DNA of 64,000 nt from Halorussus pelagicus (GTDB taxonomy: Archaea > Halobacteriota > Halobacteria > Halobacteriales > Haladaptataceae): NCBI RefSeq assembly GCF_004087835.1, contig NZ_CP035119.1, positions 1,984,001-2,048,000 on the forward strand, read 5' to 3'. Below are positions 45,314-55,684 of this stretch, one piece after another; the stretch's first letter is position 1; the number at the start of each line of letters is the position of its first letter. The position numbers and the translations under genes were made by a program. A model generated the notes under the pieces. That model had not been told where the DNA came from. It did not search any database and saw only the letters and a list, made by a program, of their open reading frames with translations.

Positions 45314-47893
45314 TCACCCGGCGAACCGCCGGACCAACTGCTCGCGCACGACGAGGAGGCTCGGCAACACCGTCACGCAGGCGACGAACGCGAAGACGAT
45401 GCTCAGTCCGGTCACGAGACCGAACCGCCGGAGCGGGGGCGACAGCGCGAGCGCGAGGACGCCGAAGCCCGCGGCCGTGGTCGTCGCACTGCCGAGGAGC
45501 GCGCCGCCGGTTCCAGTCACCGCCGCCGAGAGGGCTTCGTCCAGCGAGTTTCGACGCCGCCGCTCGTCCACGAACCGCTCGCCGAGGTGGACGCTGTAGT
45601 CCACGCCCAGCCCGATGGCCAAGCTGGTGATGACGACGGTCTCGCTGTTGAACGGGATATCGAGCAGCGCCATCGCACCGAGGAGCCACGCGAGCGCAAG
45701 GACGACCGGCAGGAGCATCGTGACCGCGAGTCCCGGTGCGCGGTACCGCCACCAGTACACGCCCGCGAGGAACGCGAGGATGACGACCAAGGTGACGGCG
45801 AAGCCCTGTACGAGCGTCTCGAACAGGGCGCTCTGAACGACCGCGGTGATGACGGGACCGCCGGTGGCGACGGCCGTCACCGGGGCACTCGCTTCGATGC
45901 TCGCCGCGACTGTCCGCACGTCGCCAGCGACCGACTGGACGGACGCGTCGCTTTCGACGCCAACGACCAGTCGAGCCGACGCATAGGACCCGCCGTCGGT
46001 CCGGTGGAGAACCGAAGACGCCCGTTCGGGGGCAACCTCGAACAGCACGTCGTACACCGCCCCGACCTCCTCGTCCGGAAGTCCGTCGCCGTCGGCGTCT
46101 CGCCGTTCGACGGCTCGCGCGAGCGTCCGGTTCTCGGCGGCGACCGACCGGAGGACCGTCACGGGACTCTCCATCGCTACGGTACCGTCCGCGTCGAGAG
46201 CGACGGTTCCGTCGGGGTCCGCGTTCCGGTCGGCCCGGTCGATTGCGGTGAGCGCGCTCGGCGCGGTCACCTCCTCGCGTATCAGTATCTGGGCTTGCGA
46301 TCCCTGACCGCGCTGGCGAAAGGTGTCCGAGATGTACTCGAAGTTCTCGCGCACGTCGTACTCGCCGGGCGCGAACGGCTCGGGGAGCGATTCCATCCAC
46401 TCAGGGGCCTCCTCGGGCAGGAAGTCGGCGCGGTTGAACTCCGTGTCGAGACCGGTCGCGCCGTAGGCTCCCGCCGAGGAGACGACCAGCGCCGCGAACA
46501 CGACTGCGAGGGGCGCCCGCCGGGAGACGCTCGTCGCCCGTTCAAGCAGCCGCCGAACCGGTCCCGACTGCCCCCCGACTGGGGGTTTCCGGCGTTCCCG
46601 ACCGCGCCGGTCGAGGAGCGACTCGACTTCGAGTTTGACCGCCGGGACGAACGCTGCGAAGACCAGAAACATAGCGACGATACCGCTCGCGCTGAGGAGC
46701 GCGAAGTCCCGAATCGACGCCAACGGGCTGACGTAGTTCGAGAAGAACCCGATACCCGTGGTGAACGCCGCCACCGCCAGCGCGACGACGACGCCAGCGA
46801 CGGCGGTCCGCATCGCGTCGGCCGGGGCGTCGCCTCCTCGGCCCGACTCGGCGTCGCTCCCGGTTCGGGCCTCCCGGTAGCGCATGACGACGTGGAGCGA
46901 GTAGTCGATGGACAGTCCGACGAGGAGGAACGGGACGGCGATGAGTATCGAACTCGACGGGATGGCGAGCCAGCCCTGTACGCCCGCGAACCACGCCATG
47001 ACGACGGCGACGCCGAGGACGCTCACGAGCACGTCAAGGAGGTCGCGGTAGGCGAACGTCAACGCCGCGAGCAGGAGAGCGACCGCGACGGGCGTGATGA
47101 CGAGGAAACTGTCGCCGATGGCTCGCGACGAGGCCTCGTCCACGACGCCCTGTCCGAAGACGAACGCGTCCGCGAAGCGCGCCTCGACCAGCGAGTCGAG
47201 CGCGACCTGCGCGTCGTACGCCTCTTGGGACCCACCGGAGTCACGGTCCCCGCCGTTCTGGAAGACCAGCGTCACTCGCGCGTCCGCCGTCGTCGCGCCC
47301 GCTTCGTGGTCCGATGGAAGGAACGCTGCGGGGTCGCGGCCGCTCGCCGTCGATTCCGAGCCAAGGACCTCCTCGACGAGGGTCTCGACCTCGGCGGGCG
47401 AGCGCGATTCGAGCGCCGTTATCTGGCGGTCGAGCGTCGGCGGGCGGCCCGCGTCCGGCCCGGCTGCCGCCGTCCCGTTGGTCCCGCTCGCAGCGGGGCG
47501 CTCCTCGGCGGAGGCAGCAGCGGCCACGAGGTTCTCGACGCCGACGATTCCCGCGTTCGGTCGGAGGGTCGCGTTCACGGTCGCGTTCTCGCGCATCGCC
47601 CGTTGGAGTCGTAGGCTCCGCAGTAACGACTCGCGGGTGAGAACGTCCCTGCCCTCGTCTCTGACGACGACTTGCGCGACCACCGCGTCGTCGGCTTCGT
47701 ACGTCGATTCGATGCGGTCGAGCGCGGCCTGCTCGGGCGAGTCGATGGCTGCACCGCCGGTCTCGCCGCTCGCGTCGGGACCGAGAATCGCGCCAGCGCC
47801 GACGACCGCGGAGAGAACGAGGACGACCGCGACGAAGAGTTTGCTGTGCGATGCGAGCGCGTCGGCGTATCGGGCGGGCAACCGCGATTTCAT
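45314..47893 (-). CDS. RND (MMPL-type) exporter
   Basis: 859 residues. Two halves, each with a membrane helix, a large extracytoplasmic loop and five clustered helices. GLSIDYSLHVVMRYREA and GLGVDYSVHLGERFVDERR are the two sterol-sensing-like motifs of MMPL transporters. Likely exports lipids or hydrophobic compounds. The ATG at 47893 (MKSRLPARYADALASHSKLF) gives the expected N-terminus; the frame is open 47 residues further upstream but that stretch is hydrophilic and Arg-rich. It may be controlled by the HTH gene at 48.4 kb, though no direct evidence shows this. Confidence 0.9.
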   Translation of the reverse strand: MKSRLPARYADALASHSKLFVAVVLVLSAVVGAGAILGPDASGETGGAAIDSPEQAALDRIESTYEADDAVVAQVVVRDEGRDVLTRESLLRSLRLQRAMRENATVNATLRPNAGIVGVENLVAAAASAEERPAASGTNGTAAAGPDAGRPPTLDRQITALESRSPAEVETLVEEVLGSESTASGRDPAAFLPSDHEAGATTADARVTLVFQNGGDRDSGGSQEAYDAQVALDSLVEARFADAFVFGQGVVDEASSRAIGDSFLVITPVAVALLLAALTFAYRDLLDVLVSVLGVAVVMAWFAGVQGWLAIPSSSILIAVPFLLVGLSIDYSLHVVMRYREARTGSDAESGRGGDAPADAMRTAVAGVVVALAVAAFTTGIGFFSNYVSPLASIRDFALLSASGIVAMFLVFAAFVPAVKLEVESLLDRRGRERRKPPVGGQSGPVRRLLERATSVSRRAPLAVVFAALVVSSAGAYGATGLDTEFNRADFLPEEAPEWMESLPEPFAPGEYDVRENFEYISDTFRQRGQGSQAQILIREEVTAPSALTAIDRADRNADPDGTVALDADGTVAMESPVTVLRSVAAENRTLARAVERRDADGDGLPDEEVGAVYDVLFEVAPERASSVLHRTDGGSYASARLVVGVESDASVQSVAGDVRTVAASIEASAPVTAVATGGPVITAVVQSALFETLVQGFAVTLVVILAFLAGVYWWRYRAPGLAVTMLLPVVLALAWLLGAMALLDIPFNSETVVITSLAIGLGVDYSVHLGERFVDERRRRNSLDEALSAAVTGTGGALLGSATTTAAGFGVLALALSPPLRRFGLVTGLSIVFAFVACVTVLPSLLVVREQLVRRFAG

Positions 47894-48130
47894 CGGTACC
47901 GCCACCTCCCGAGCGTTCGGGCGGTCTGTCTCGGCGAGTCGGGGCGACCGGTCGCTGCGTCGGGACTTCTCATCACTCCCTTCTCGGTCGTACGGTGATA
48001 AAGAAGACCGGAGCGTTCCCGCGGCGTGGGACAACCGGAACGGCCGCCCGGAGCGGGACGACTGGAGTGGTCGGACCGAAACGACCGAAACGCGACGAGA
48101 CGACCTGAACCGGTCGAAGCGCGCTCCGGG

Positions 48131-48409
48131 TCAGTAGCCGTAGAGACCGTATATCATCACGAGGAAGCCAAGGCAGGCGATGACGCTCTCGAAGAGCATC
48201 CCCTGTACGCTCGGGACACCGAAGACGTGGTGGAGAATTCCGACGAGGAACGTCCCCACGGTGATGACCAGCAGTCCGACCGCGAAGTACTGGAGTCCGT
48301 CGATCTTGGTCCGCTGGTAGGCCCGGTACGCCAGCAGGGTGACGATGCTCCCGAGGAGCAACGCGGCGATCTTGACGACGCCGAGCAACAGTATCAGACG
48401 GTCGGTCAT
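48131..48409 (-). CDS. small membrane protein (DUF7521-like)
   Basis: 92 residues with three membrane helices (LLGVVKIAALLLGSIVTLL and two more). Its ATG overlaps the stop of the upstream HTH gene (ATGA), and similar HTH plus three-helix pairs recur in haloarchaea. Probably a membrane partner or sensor of the HTH protein; inference only. Confidence 0.8.
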   Translation of the reverse strand: MTDRLILLLGVVKIAALLLGSIVTLLAYRAYQRTKIDGLQYFAVGLLVITVGTFLVGILHHVFGVPSVQGMLFESVIACLGFLVMIYGLYGY

Positions 48410-48855
48410 GATTCTCGCTTCATCTCGGACCAGAACGTCGCCATCCGGTCCTCCGGATCGTCGCCGGGTCTGTCGATGGAGACCGAGAACTCGTCGTCGT
48501 CGTCGATAGTGACGGCGACTTCCGTGAAGTCGCGCTCGTACAGCGTGGCGTTCGGACCGTCTCGCCGAACCTCGGTGTACTCTCTGACGAGCGCCGCCTC
48601 ACGGAGCCGGTCAAGTTTTCGATACGCCGTCGAACTCGCCAGTCCACACTCCTCGCAGAGTTCGTTCGCGGACTTCGGCTCGTCGAGCGCCACGAGTAGC
48701 TCTCGACACTTGTCGTCTTCGAGCGACTGTAAGACCGTCGAGACCGGCGGGTCGCCGTCTCCCGAACGCTCCGCAGTCGTCTCGGCTGTTCGCGCCGAGT
48801 TCGAGCGCGTCGGGACGAGTGAGAGCCGACTCGGGTCGATGTAGTTCCCTGCCAT
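48406..48855 (-). CDS. ArsR-like winged-helix regulator
   Basis: 149 residues. The winged helix (LQSLEDDKCRELLVALDEPK, SANELCEECGLASSTAYRKLDRL split) lies at about residues 40-105. A Cys pair (LCEECG) could sense metal or redox. A TATA element (CCACTATAC on minus) and an 11-bp palindrome lie upstream. Coupled to the DUF7521-like gene. Confidence 0.88.
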   Translation of the reverse strand: MAGNYIDPSRLSLVPTRSNSARTAETTAERSGDGDPPVSTVLQSLEDDKCRELLVALDEPKSANELCEECGLASSTAYRKLDRLREAALVREYTEVRRDGPNATLYERDFTEVAVTIDDDDEFSVSIDRPGDDPEDRMATFWSEMKRES

Positions 48856-48908
48856 CCGATGACGTACTCCTGTGCCTCGACTCTACGGCCGATTCGTCGG
48901 TAGTGAGT

Positions 48909-48919
48909 CACGTTACGTG
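48909..48919. promoter_or_regulatory. palindrome at the winged-helix gene promoter
   Basis: CACGTTACGTG is an 11-bp odd-centred palindrome (arms CACGT/ACGTG), 10 bases downstream of the TATA box at 48929-48937 and close to the predicted transcription start. Candidate operator for autoregulation. Confidence 0.4.
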
Positions 48920-49018
48920 CCGAGGACGGTATAGTGGTACCGAATCTTCCCGGAGTTTTGGAGTGCATGGAGAGCCGATAGGTCGGGGGTCGAGAGCCGT
49001 CGCGCGTCGGCGGTCGGG

Positions 49019-49804
49019 CTACTCGTACAGTTCGGCGTGAGTCTCGCAGAACTCGGGGTCTCGGAGTTGAGCCTCGATGACGCCCGGTTGGCGATGCGGG
49101 TTCGAGAGCCGACAGCGCTCGTCGTCACAGAACCCCTCGCCGGTCCGCCAGCAGTGGACCGCCTGTAGGACGTAGCCTTTCAGCGCCTCGGTCGTCCGAG
49201 GGTCCTCGGCGACCAGAAACTCGCCCTCGACTTCGCTCTCAAGCACCTCGCGGGGCGGCGCGTCGCCCGACAGCAACGCCGTCTTCTGCTTGGCCTGATA
49301 GTACGCCTCGGGCTTGGCGGGCGCTTCGTAGAGACCCGGCACCGACACGAGCGCCGGTTGCCCGAGGACGTTCACGCGCTTGTGCCACCTCCCGTCGTGG
49401 TCGCCCCACGTTCCGACCGGACGGTCCAGCAGGGCGACGTGGAGGTGGTCGAGGGTTCGCTTGCGCTCGGGAATGGCGGCGTTGAGCGCGCGCTGGACGC
49501 CCAGACCGTCGTAGAGGACGCCGCCAGCGCGCTCGGGGTGGTCGAGCGCGCGCTCCTCGTACCGGACGATTCCGAGCATCGTGTTGCCCGTTTCGCGCTC
49601 GTACGGCGAGGAGACCCGCGTCTCGGCGAACTGCTCGGGCAGGGCTTCGTCGCGGTGAACGTCCAAAAATCGGTCGCGGACCTCGACGGCGATGGTCTCG
49701 CCGTCGTCATCCTCGACACCGGCGACTCGCTCGCGGAGCCAGTCGGCTATCTCCTCGGCGTCCGCGACGGTCGTCGGCGCGCGATACAGCGTGACCTCGG
49801 TCAT
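49019..49804 (-). CDS. archaemetzincin-related protein (DUF6775-like)
   Basis: 261 residues, soluble. The central block (DHLHVALLDRPVGTWGDHDGR) and a C-terminal Cys/His cluster (CDDERCRLSN then CETHAELYE) resemble the archaemetzincin zinc region, where HExxHxxGx3Cx4CxM is the norm. Here the Cx4C and downstream Cys are visible but the HExxH has become AVHCW, so metallopeptidase activity is doubtful. It could be a haloarchaeal pseudo-enzyme or bind metal in another way. ATG 49804 lies 17 bases after the thi4 stop, same strand. Confidence 0.65.
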   Translation of the reverse strand: MTEVTLYRAPTTVADAEEIADWLRERVAGVEDDDGETIAVEVRDRFLDVHRDEALPEQFAETRVSSPYERETGNTMLGIVRYEERALDHPERAGGVLYDGLGVQRALNAAIPERKRTLDHLHVALLDRPVGTWGDHDGRWHKRVNVLGQPALVSVPGLYEAPAKPEAYYQAKQKTALLSGDAPPREVLESEVEGEFLVAEDPRTTEALKGYVLQAVHCWRTGEGFCDDERCRLSNPHRQPGVIEAQLRDPEFCETHAELYE

Positions 49805-49821
49805 GGGTCTGGTTGGAGTCC

Positions 49822-50946
<1,125 letters not shown>

Positions 50947-50959
50947 CTATGTAATTGTA

Positions 50960-51154
50960 ATGGCAAACGGAACTGTTGATTTCTTCAACGACACAGGCGG
51001 CTACGGTTTCATCTCTACTGAAGACGAGGACGACGACGTATTCTTCCACATGGAGGACGTTGGCGGTCCCGATCTCGAAGAGGGAACGGACATCGAATTC
51101 GACATCGAACAGGCCCCCAAAGGCCCGCGCGCGACGAACGTCGTCCGCGCATAA
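50960..51154 (+). CDS. cold shock domain protein
   Basis: 64 residues with the RNA-binding motifs GYGFIST and DVFFHMEDV. Acidic, as expected for a haloarchaeal Csp, which probably acts as an RNA chaperone. GGTTATCGG about 30 bases upstream of the ATG may be the TATA box. Confidence 0.93.
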   Translation: MANGTVDFFNDTGGYGFISTEDEDDDVFFHMEDVGGPDLEEGTDIEFDIEQAPKGPRATNVVRA

Positions 51155-51229
51155 ATCGGACGGTACGTCGCGTAACGCGACGCCAGCACTACGATTTTTG
51201 CGACAATCACCTACCTAACAGCGCAACGC

Positions 51230-53836
51230 TTAGAGCGCGTTCCGCAGGTCCGAGCCGTACTCGCTGTCGGCGTAGCGACCGCGCTCGTTCCAGTCGGCGA
51301 CGCTCCGGCCGACAGTCTCCAGCGCCGAGCGCAGGCGGTCGGTATCGACCGCCTCGTCCTCGCGGAGCGCCGCGCGCGCCGCGCTCTCGGCGACCAAGCG
51401 GAGGTCCCCGACGGTGTCGCCCGCCGAGGCTTCGACCGCGGCGTCCCAGTCCACGTCGCCGAGCAGTCGGTCGTCGAGCGTCGCCCGGAGGACCGCCTCG
51501 CGGGTGTCGGCGTCCGGAAGCGGCACCTCGATTCGTTCGGCGAAACATCCGGTGTGGAGTACCGAGTCGGTCACGTCCTCCACGAGGTGGGTCGCGCCGA
51601 CGACGAACACGTCCGGGGGCGTCGCGGCGAGTTCGGCGACGAGTCGATGGGTCAGCGCGCGGTCGGCCGCGGCCGAACTACCGGGAGTGAGCGCGTCGAG
51701 GTCGTCCACGAACAGCACGCAGGGCGCGTTCGCCCGCGCGACCTCGAAGGCGTCGGCGACGTTCTCGGTCGGCGACCCCTCCCATTCGACGGCCAACTTC
51801 GTCGGCGTCACTCGGAGGTACGGCCGGTCGAGTTCGCCAGCGACGGCGCGACTCAGGTACGTCTTGCCGCACTCGGGCGGACCGTAGAGCAGGACGCCGC
51901 CCGGCGAGTCGAGACCGTAGTCGGCGTACTGCTCGGGGTTTTGGAGTTGGTCGAGCGCGCGCTCGCGGAGCGCTGTCGTCGCTTCCGCCATGCCGGGCAC
52001 CGTCGAGAAGTCACGCTCCGGCACGGGTTCGAGCAGTTCGCTCGCGTCCAGCGAGACGCCCGGCGGTTGCCGAACGCCGTCCTCGCAGTCCCCGCCACTC
52101 GTTGTCACGTCGTACTCGTCCAACCACGCGGGGATGCTCGTCTCGACCTCCTCGGCGGCCGCCAGCAGGTGGTTTTCGCGGATGTCCGCCTCATCGGCGA
52201 GCGCCGCCCGCGCCGCTCGCTCGGCGACGAGTTCCACGTCGCTGGAGGCATATCCCGACGTTCGTTCGACCGTCTCCACCAGCGAGAGGTCCGCGGCGGT
52301 TGGTCGGCCGTCGAGGTGGACCCGGAGGATAGCCTCGCGCGCCGCGGCGTCGGGCGGCGAGACTTCGACGCGCTCGTCGAACCGGCCCGAGCGCAGTACC
52401 GCGTCGTCCACGTCCTCGACGAGATTCGTCGCGGCTAGCACCACCACATCTTCGTCGCTCGCGCCCTCCAACTCCGCGAGCAGTTGGTTGACCATCTGCT
52501 GTTCGGTGTTGGTCATCTCGCCGCTCCGGTCGCTCGCCACGGCGTCTATCTCGTCGATGAAGACAAGACAGGGCGCGTTCGCCCGCGCGACGGCGAACAC
52601 GTCGGCGACGTTGTCCGCGGCCTCGCCGACCCACTTGCTCGTCAGGTCGCTCGGCGAAATCGAGAGGAAGTGGCGGTCGAGTTCCCCGGCCAGCGCGCCC
52701 GCCATGTGGGTCTTGCCACACCCCGGCGGGCCGTAGAGTAGGACGCCGTCGGTCACGCCGAGTCCGTAGCGTTCGTACTTCTCGGGGTCTTCCAGGGGGT
52801 CCACGACCAACTCCTGTAGCGTCCTCTTGAGGTCGGCCATCCCGCCAACGTCGCCGAAGTCCCGGTCCGGATTCGTCTCCGCGATGGACTGAACCGACAG
52901 TTCCACGTCGTCGGGGACGGTTATCTCGTCGGCCGACTCGTCGGAATCTTCGCCCGCCTCTGTGGCGGACTCCCCGTCGGGTCGCGCCTCGCCGGACGAG
53001 TCGTCCGGCGAGAGCGCGCCGCGAATCGCGTTCTCCGCGTCGTTGCCGGTCCTCGAATCGTTGCCCACCACTGAATCGTCGCCGACCTCCGACTCGTCGC
53101 GGTTCTCCCGCGCGTCCGAACCGTCCACGCGCGCCACGTCTCGAATCCGGGATAGGAGCGTCGGCGCGCTAGCGACGTGGTCCGAGAGCCACGCGCCCCG
53201 ACGAGTCGCGTCGTCGTCTATCCACTTCGTGTCGCGGAACGCGACCAGTCGCTCGCCGCCCGAGTCGTCGCCGAACTCCGCGAGCCAGAAGGGGAGGTAG
53301 AGCCGAGTCACGTCCTCGATTTCGACGACTCTCTCCGGGTCAAACTCCGCGGGCAGGCCGTAGCGCTCGCGGAGTCGCTCGGCCGAGTCGGCGTCGGTCT
53401 CTCGAAGCGTCTCGGCGAGTTCGGCCCGGCCCGCCCGCTTGTCGCGGTTGAAATCGAGCGGAAGGACCGACTCCGGCCCGGCGTGAGTGCCGAGTCGGTA
53501 CCGACCAACCAGCGAGACCGGGACCGGCGACCCGGACTTCTCGGCGAACGGCGCGAGCGCCGCCTCGTGGCCCGCATCGCGCCCGTCCAACAGCACGTCA
53601 GCGCGTCCGGCGACCGCGTCGGGGTCGCCGGGCGGCGTGTACGCGATGCGGACCCTGAGAACCGGGTAGAGAACGCGACAGAGCCTGACGAGTCGCTGGT
53701 CGGCGAGCGCGTCGTCCACCGCTCCGAGCGCGTCCCGGACGGTCTCGGCGTCGGGCAGCGTCCGGTCAACGTAGCGCACTTCGTACTCGTTCACGGCGTC
53801 GTCCCCCGTGCGAGTGAACTCCGAGAACTCATGCAA
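51230..53836 (-). CDS. two-domain AAA ATPase with a novel N-terminal domain
   Basis: 868 residues. An N-terminal region (about 1-310), not the CDC48 N-domain, is followed by an acidic linker and two AAA modules. D1: GPPGCGKTHMAGALAGEL with Walker B CLVFIDEIDAVASD. D2: GPPECGKTYLSRAVAGEL with Walker B PCVLFVDDLDALTPG, so the Walker B Glu is Asp in D2, which may lower hydrolysis. CDC48-like unfoldase or remodelling role is likely; the partner is unknown. ATG 53836, alternative GTG 53794. Genes on the same strand next to it belong to CoA synthesis. Confidence 0.88.
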   Translation of the reverse strand: MHEFSEFTRTGDDAVNEYEVRYVDRTLPDAETVRDALGAVDDALADQRLVRLCRVLYPVLRVRIAYTPPGDPDAVAGRADVLLDGRDAGHEAALAPFAEKSGSPVPVSLVGRYRLGTHAGPESVLPLDFNRDKRAGRAELAETLRETDADSAERLRERYGLPAEFDPERVVEIEDVTRLYLPFWLAEFGDDSGGERLVAFRDTKWIDDDATRRGAWLSDHVASAPTLLSRIRDVARVDGSDARENRDESEVGDDSVVGNDSRTGNDAENAIRGALSPDDSSGEARPDGESATEAGEDSDESADEITVPDDVELSVQSIAETNPDRDFGDVGGMADLKRTLQELVVDPLEDPEKYERYGLGVTDGVLLYGPPGCGKTHMAGALAGELDRHFLSISPSDLTSKWVGEAADNVADVFAVARANAPCLVFIDEIDAVASDRSGEMTNTEQQMVNQLLAELEGASDEDVVVLAATNLVEDVDDAVLRSGRFDERVEVSPPDAAAREAILRVHLDGRPTAADLSLVETVERTSGYASSDVELVAERAARAALADEADIRENHLLAAAEEVETSIPAWLDEYDVTTSGGDCEDGVRQPPGVSLDASELLEPVPERDFSTVPGMAEATTALRERALDQLQNPEQYADYGLDSPGGVLLYGPPECGKTYLSRAVAGELDRPYLRVTPTKLAVEWEGSPTENVADAFEVARANAPCVLFVDDLDALTPGSSAAADRALTHRLVAELAATPPDVFVVGATHLVEDVTDSVLHTGCFAERIEVPLPDADTREAVLRATLDDRLLGDVDWDAAVEASAGDTVGDLRLVAESAARAALREDEAVDTDRLRSALETVGRSVADWNERGRYADSEYGSDLRNAL

Positions 53837-53892
53837 TCGTCGCGTAGTTCTGTCGGAGCGACAAAAAGATGCCGGGAAGCGAGCGCGGGCGG

Positions 53893-54642
53893 TCAGTCCA
53901 ACTCACCGCTTCGAATCGCCTCCTCGGCTTCCTCAAGCGCGGCCTCGCGGTCGAAAGTCGCCACGATTTCTGCCAGTTCCTCGCGGGAAGCGTCTCGCTC
54001 CTGCAACTCGCGGGCGTGTCTCGTCATATTCGGCACGGCCCGGACGATGTTGTCGATAATCGGAATCGCGGCGGTCTGGGCCGACCGGGACAGCGGATTC
54101 AGGTCGATGACGATTTCGGTCTTGCCCATCTCGGCTAGCGCCTCCGCTCGGTCGCCGTCCTCCAGCGGGACGACCACCGCGTCGGCGTCGTAGATGCCGT
54201 CCTCGTCCACCTTCGCGCGCTCGTGGTCGAGACCCGGAATCCGGGCGTCCGCGGCGAGTCCCTTCACACTTTCCGCGCCGTGGTCGCGCAGGTGGTCGGC
54301 GATAGCCCGCACGCGCTCTTCGGTCCGGTTGAAGAGGTTCACCTCGATGTCGGCGTCCACGGCCGCGGCCAACTCGACCATCGCCTCGGGCGCGAGCGCG
54401 GCGACGTTCCCGTTCACCGAGAGGACAGGGTGGTCCGCCAGCAGGAGTTTCGCGGCGGCCGCTCGCTCGGCCGCGTCGGCGCTCGGGATGGTCTCCTCGC
54501 CGAGCAGGTAGTCGTAGGTCTCGCCGCGACCCTGCGCGATGAGTCCCTGCTTGCTCGTGATGCCCTTCTCGACGCCCGCCTCGATTCGGTGGCGGGTCCG
54601 GAGCGATTGGGCGCGCGGGTGGTCGTCGGGAATCTCGGTCAT
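53893..54642 (-). CDS. 4-phosphopantoate--beta-alanine ligase (phosphopantothenate synthetase)
   Basis: 249 residues, the archaeal enzyme that replaces bacterial PanC in CoA synthesis, joining 4-phosphopantoate to beta-alanine. HPRAQSLRTRHRIEAGVEKG and VNGNVAALAPEAMVELA are typical. It is next to pantoate kinase, as in other archaea, forming the pathway's two successive steps. ATG 54642. Confidence 0.93.
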   Translation of the reverse strand: MTEIPDDHPRAQSLRTRHRIEAGVEKGITSKQGLIAQGRGETYDYLLGEETIPSADAAERAAAAKLLLADHPVLSVNGNVAALAPEAMVELAAAVDADIEVNLFNRTEERVRAIADHLRDHGAESVKGLAADARIPGLDHERAKVDEDGIYDADAVVVPLEDGDRAEALAEMGKTEIVIDLNPLSRSAQTAAIPIIDNIVRAVPNMTRHARELQERDASREELAEIVATFDREAALEEAEEAIRSGELD

Positions 54643-54672
54643 ATTTCCCTCTCGGCACCCGGCGGGGAAAAA

Positions 54673-55509
54673 TCAGTCCATCTTCAGCGTCGCGCCCGCG
54701 GGATGGGTCTCGCAGGTCTCGGGTTCGTAGCCCGCCCGCGAGAGACTGTTGCCCAGCGCGAAGACGGTCTCGCCGAGCATCGCCATCGCGGCCTCGCCGC
54801 CTTCTTCCTCGACCGCGGCCAAGACCTCCTCGACCTCGGGCGTGAGCAGGTCGGCCTCGCGGGCGAACTCCCGCGAAGCGGCCATCAGCGTCGGCAGCGT
54901 CGGTTCCTCGACCAATCGGACGAGTTTATCGACGCCGACCTCCGAGAGGCGGTCGGTGTTGCCAGCGAGGACTTCCGAGGTCGAACGCTCGCCGAGCGTC
55001 AGGTACTCGACCCGACTCCGGGCGGGCACGCCGTCCATCCGGCCGTACTCGGGCGCGCCGGGGTCGAGTCGAATCGGGACCCCGCCGCGGGCTTGGGCCA
55101 CCACATCGCCGAGTCCGGTCCCGGACTCGACCTCCGCGGCGTGGGCGATGGCGACCAGTTCGTTCTCCGAGCGCCCGCAGTCGAAACTCCGGTTGGCCGC
55201 CAACGCGGTCCCGAGCGCGGCCGCGCCCGAGACGCCGAATCCCGCGCCGATGGGCAAGTCCGTCGTCGCGGTCACGCGCGCATCTACGTCGAGCGCGTCG
55301 AGGACGCGCGTCACCGCTTCGACGGCGGCCGGTTCGTCGTTCAGTTGCATCGAGGTCTCGGCGGCGGGTTCGACGGAGACGGTCACGCCCTCCGAGAGGG
55401 TCAGCCCCGCGCCTCGGGACCCCGCCTGTTCGGGGTCGTCGGCCTCGTGAACGCTGAAGAAGCCGGTGACGTGGCCCGGCACGAACGCCCGCGACGAGTC
55501 GTCGGTCAT
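54673..55509 (-). CDS. pantoate kinase
   Basis: 278 residues, GHMP-family kinase giving 4-phosphopantoate. PIGAGFGVSGAAALGTAL is the GHMP phosphate loop and AFVPGHVTGFF is the family N-terminal block. ATG 55509 is the start; a TTG six bases upstream is less likely. The ligase gene follows by 30 bases. Confidence 0.93.
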   Translation of the reverse strand: MTDDSSRAFVPGHVTGFFSVHEADDPEQAGSRGAGLTLSEGVTVSVEPAAETSMQLNDEPAAVEAVTRVLDALDVDARVTATTDLPIGAGFGVSGAAALGTALAANRSFDCGRSENELVAIAHAAEVESGTGLGDVVAQARGGVPIRLDPGAPEYGRMDGVPARSRVEYLTLGERSTSEVLAGNTDRLSEVGVDKLVRLVEEPTLPTLMAASREFAREADLLTPEVEEVLAAVEEEGGEAAMAMLGETVFALGNSLSRAGYEPETCETHPAGATLKMD

Positions 55510-55577
55510 GTGCAAGTCTTGCGAGTCGGGCCGTATAACGTTTATAATCCTCGGCGGCGGGGGACGTTCGGGATATC

Positions 55578-55625
55578 TTACGGCGACAGGCGTTGCCTGT
55601 CTCGCGGGAACACCGTCACTTCGCG
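55578..55625 (-). repeat. partial copy of the aspS 3' end
   Basis: In the intergenic DNA just after aspS, the minus strand reads [15 protein letters not shown] and stop, against [15 protein letters not shown] and stop at the true aspS end. The two copies share 12 of 15 residues, and the DNA is alike. This is a duplicated terminal fragment or recombination scar. A hairpin (GACAGGC-GTT-GCCTGTC, 55584-55600) lies in this copy. Confidence 0.7.
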
Positions 55626-55641
55626 TTGCTCGTGACGAGCA

Positions 55642-55684
55642 CCCGCGAGACCGTCAGGGCGACAGCCGCTGACGGTCTCGCGGG
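55642..55684. repeat. perfect 16-bp inverted repeat across the aspS stop codon
   Basis: CCCGCGAGACCGTCAG (55642-55657) and its perfect complement (55669-55684) flank an 11-base loop. The aspS stop codon lies in the left arm. It is strong enough to form a stable RNA hairpin and may serve as a terminator or be a mobile-repeat trace. Confidence 0.75.
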
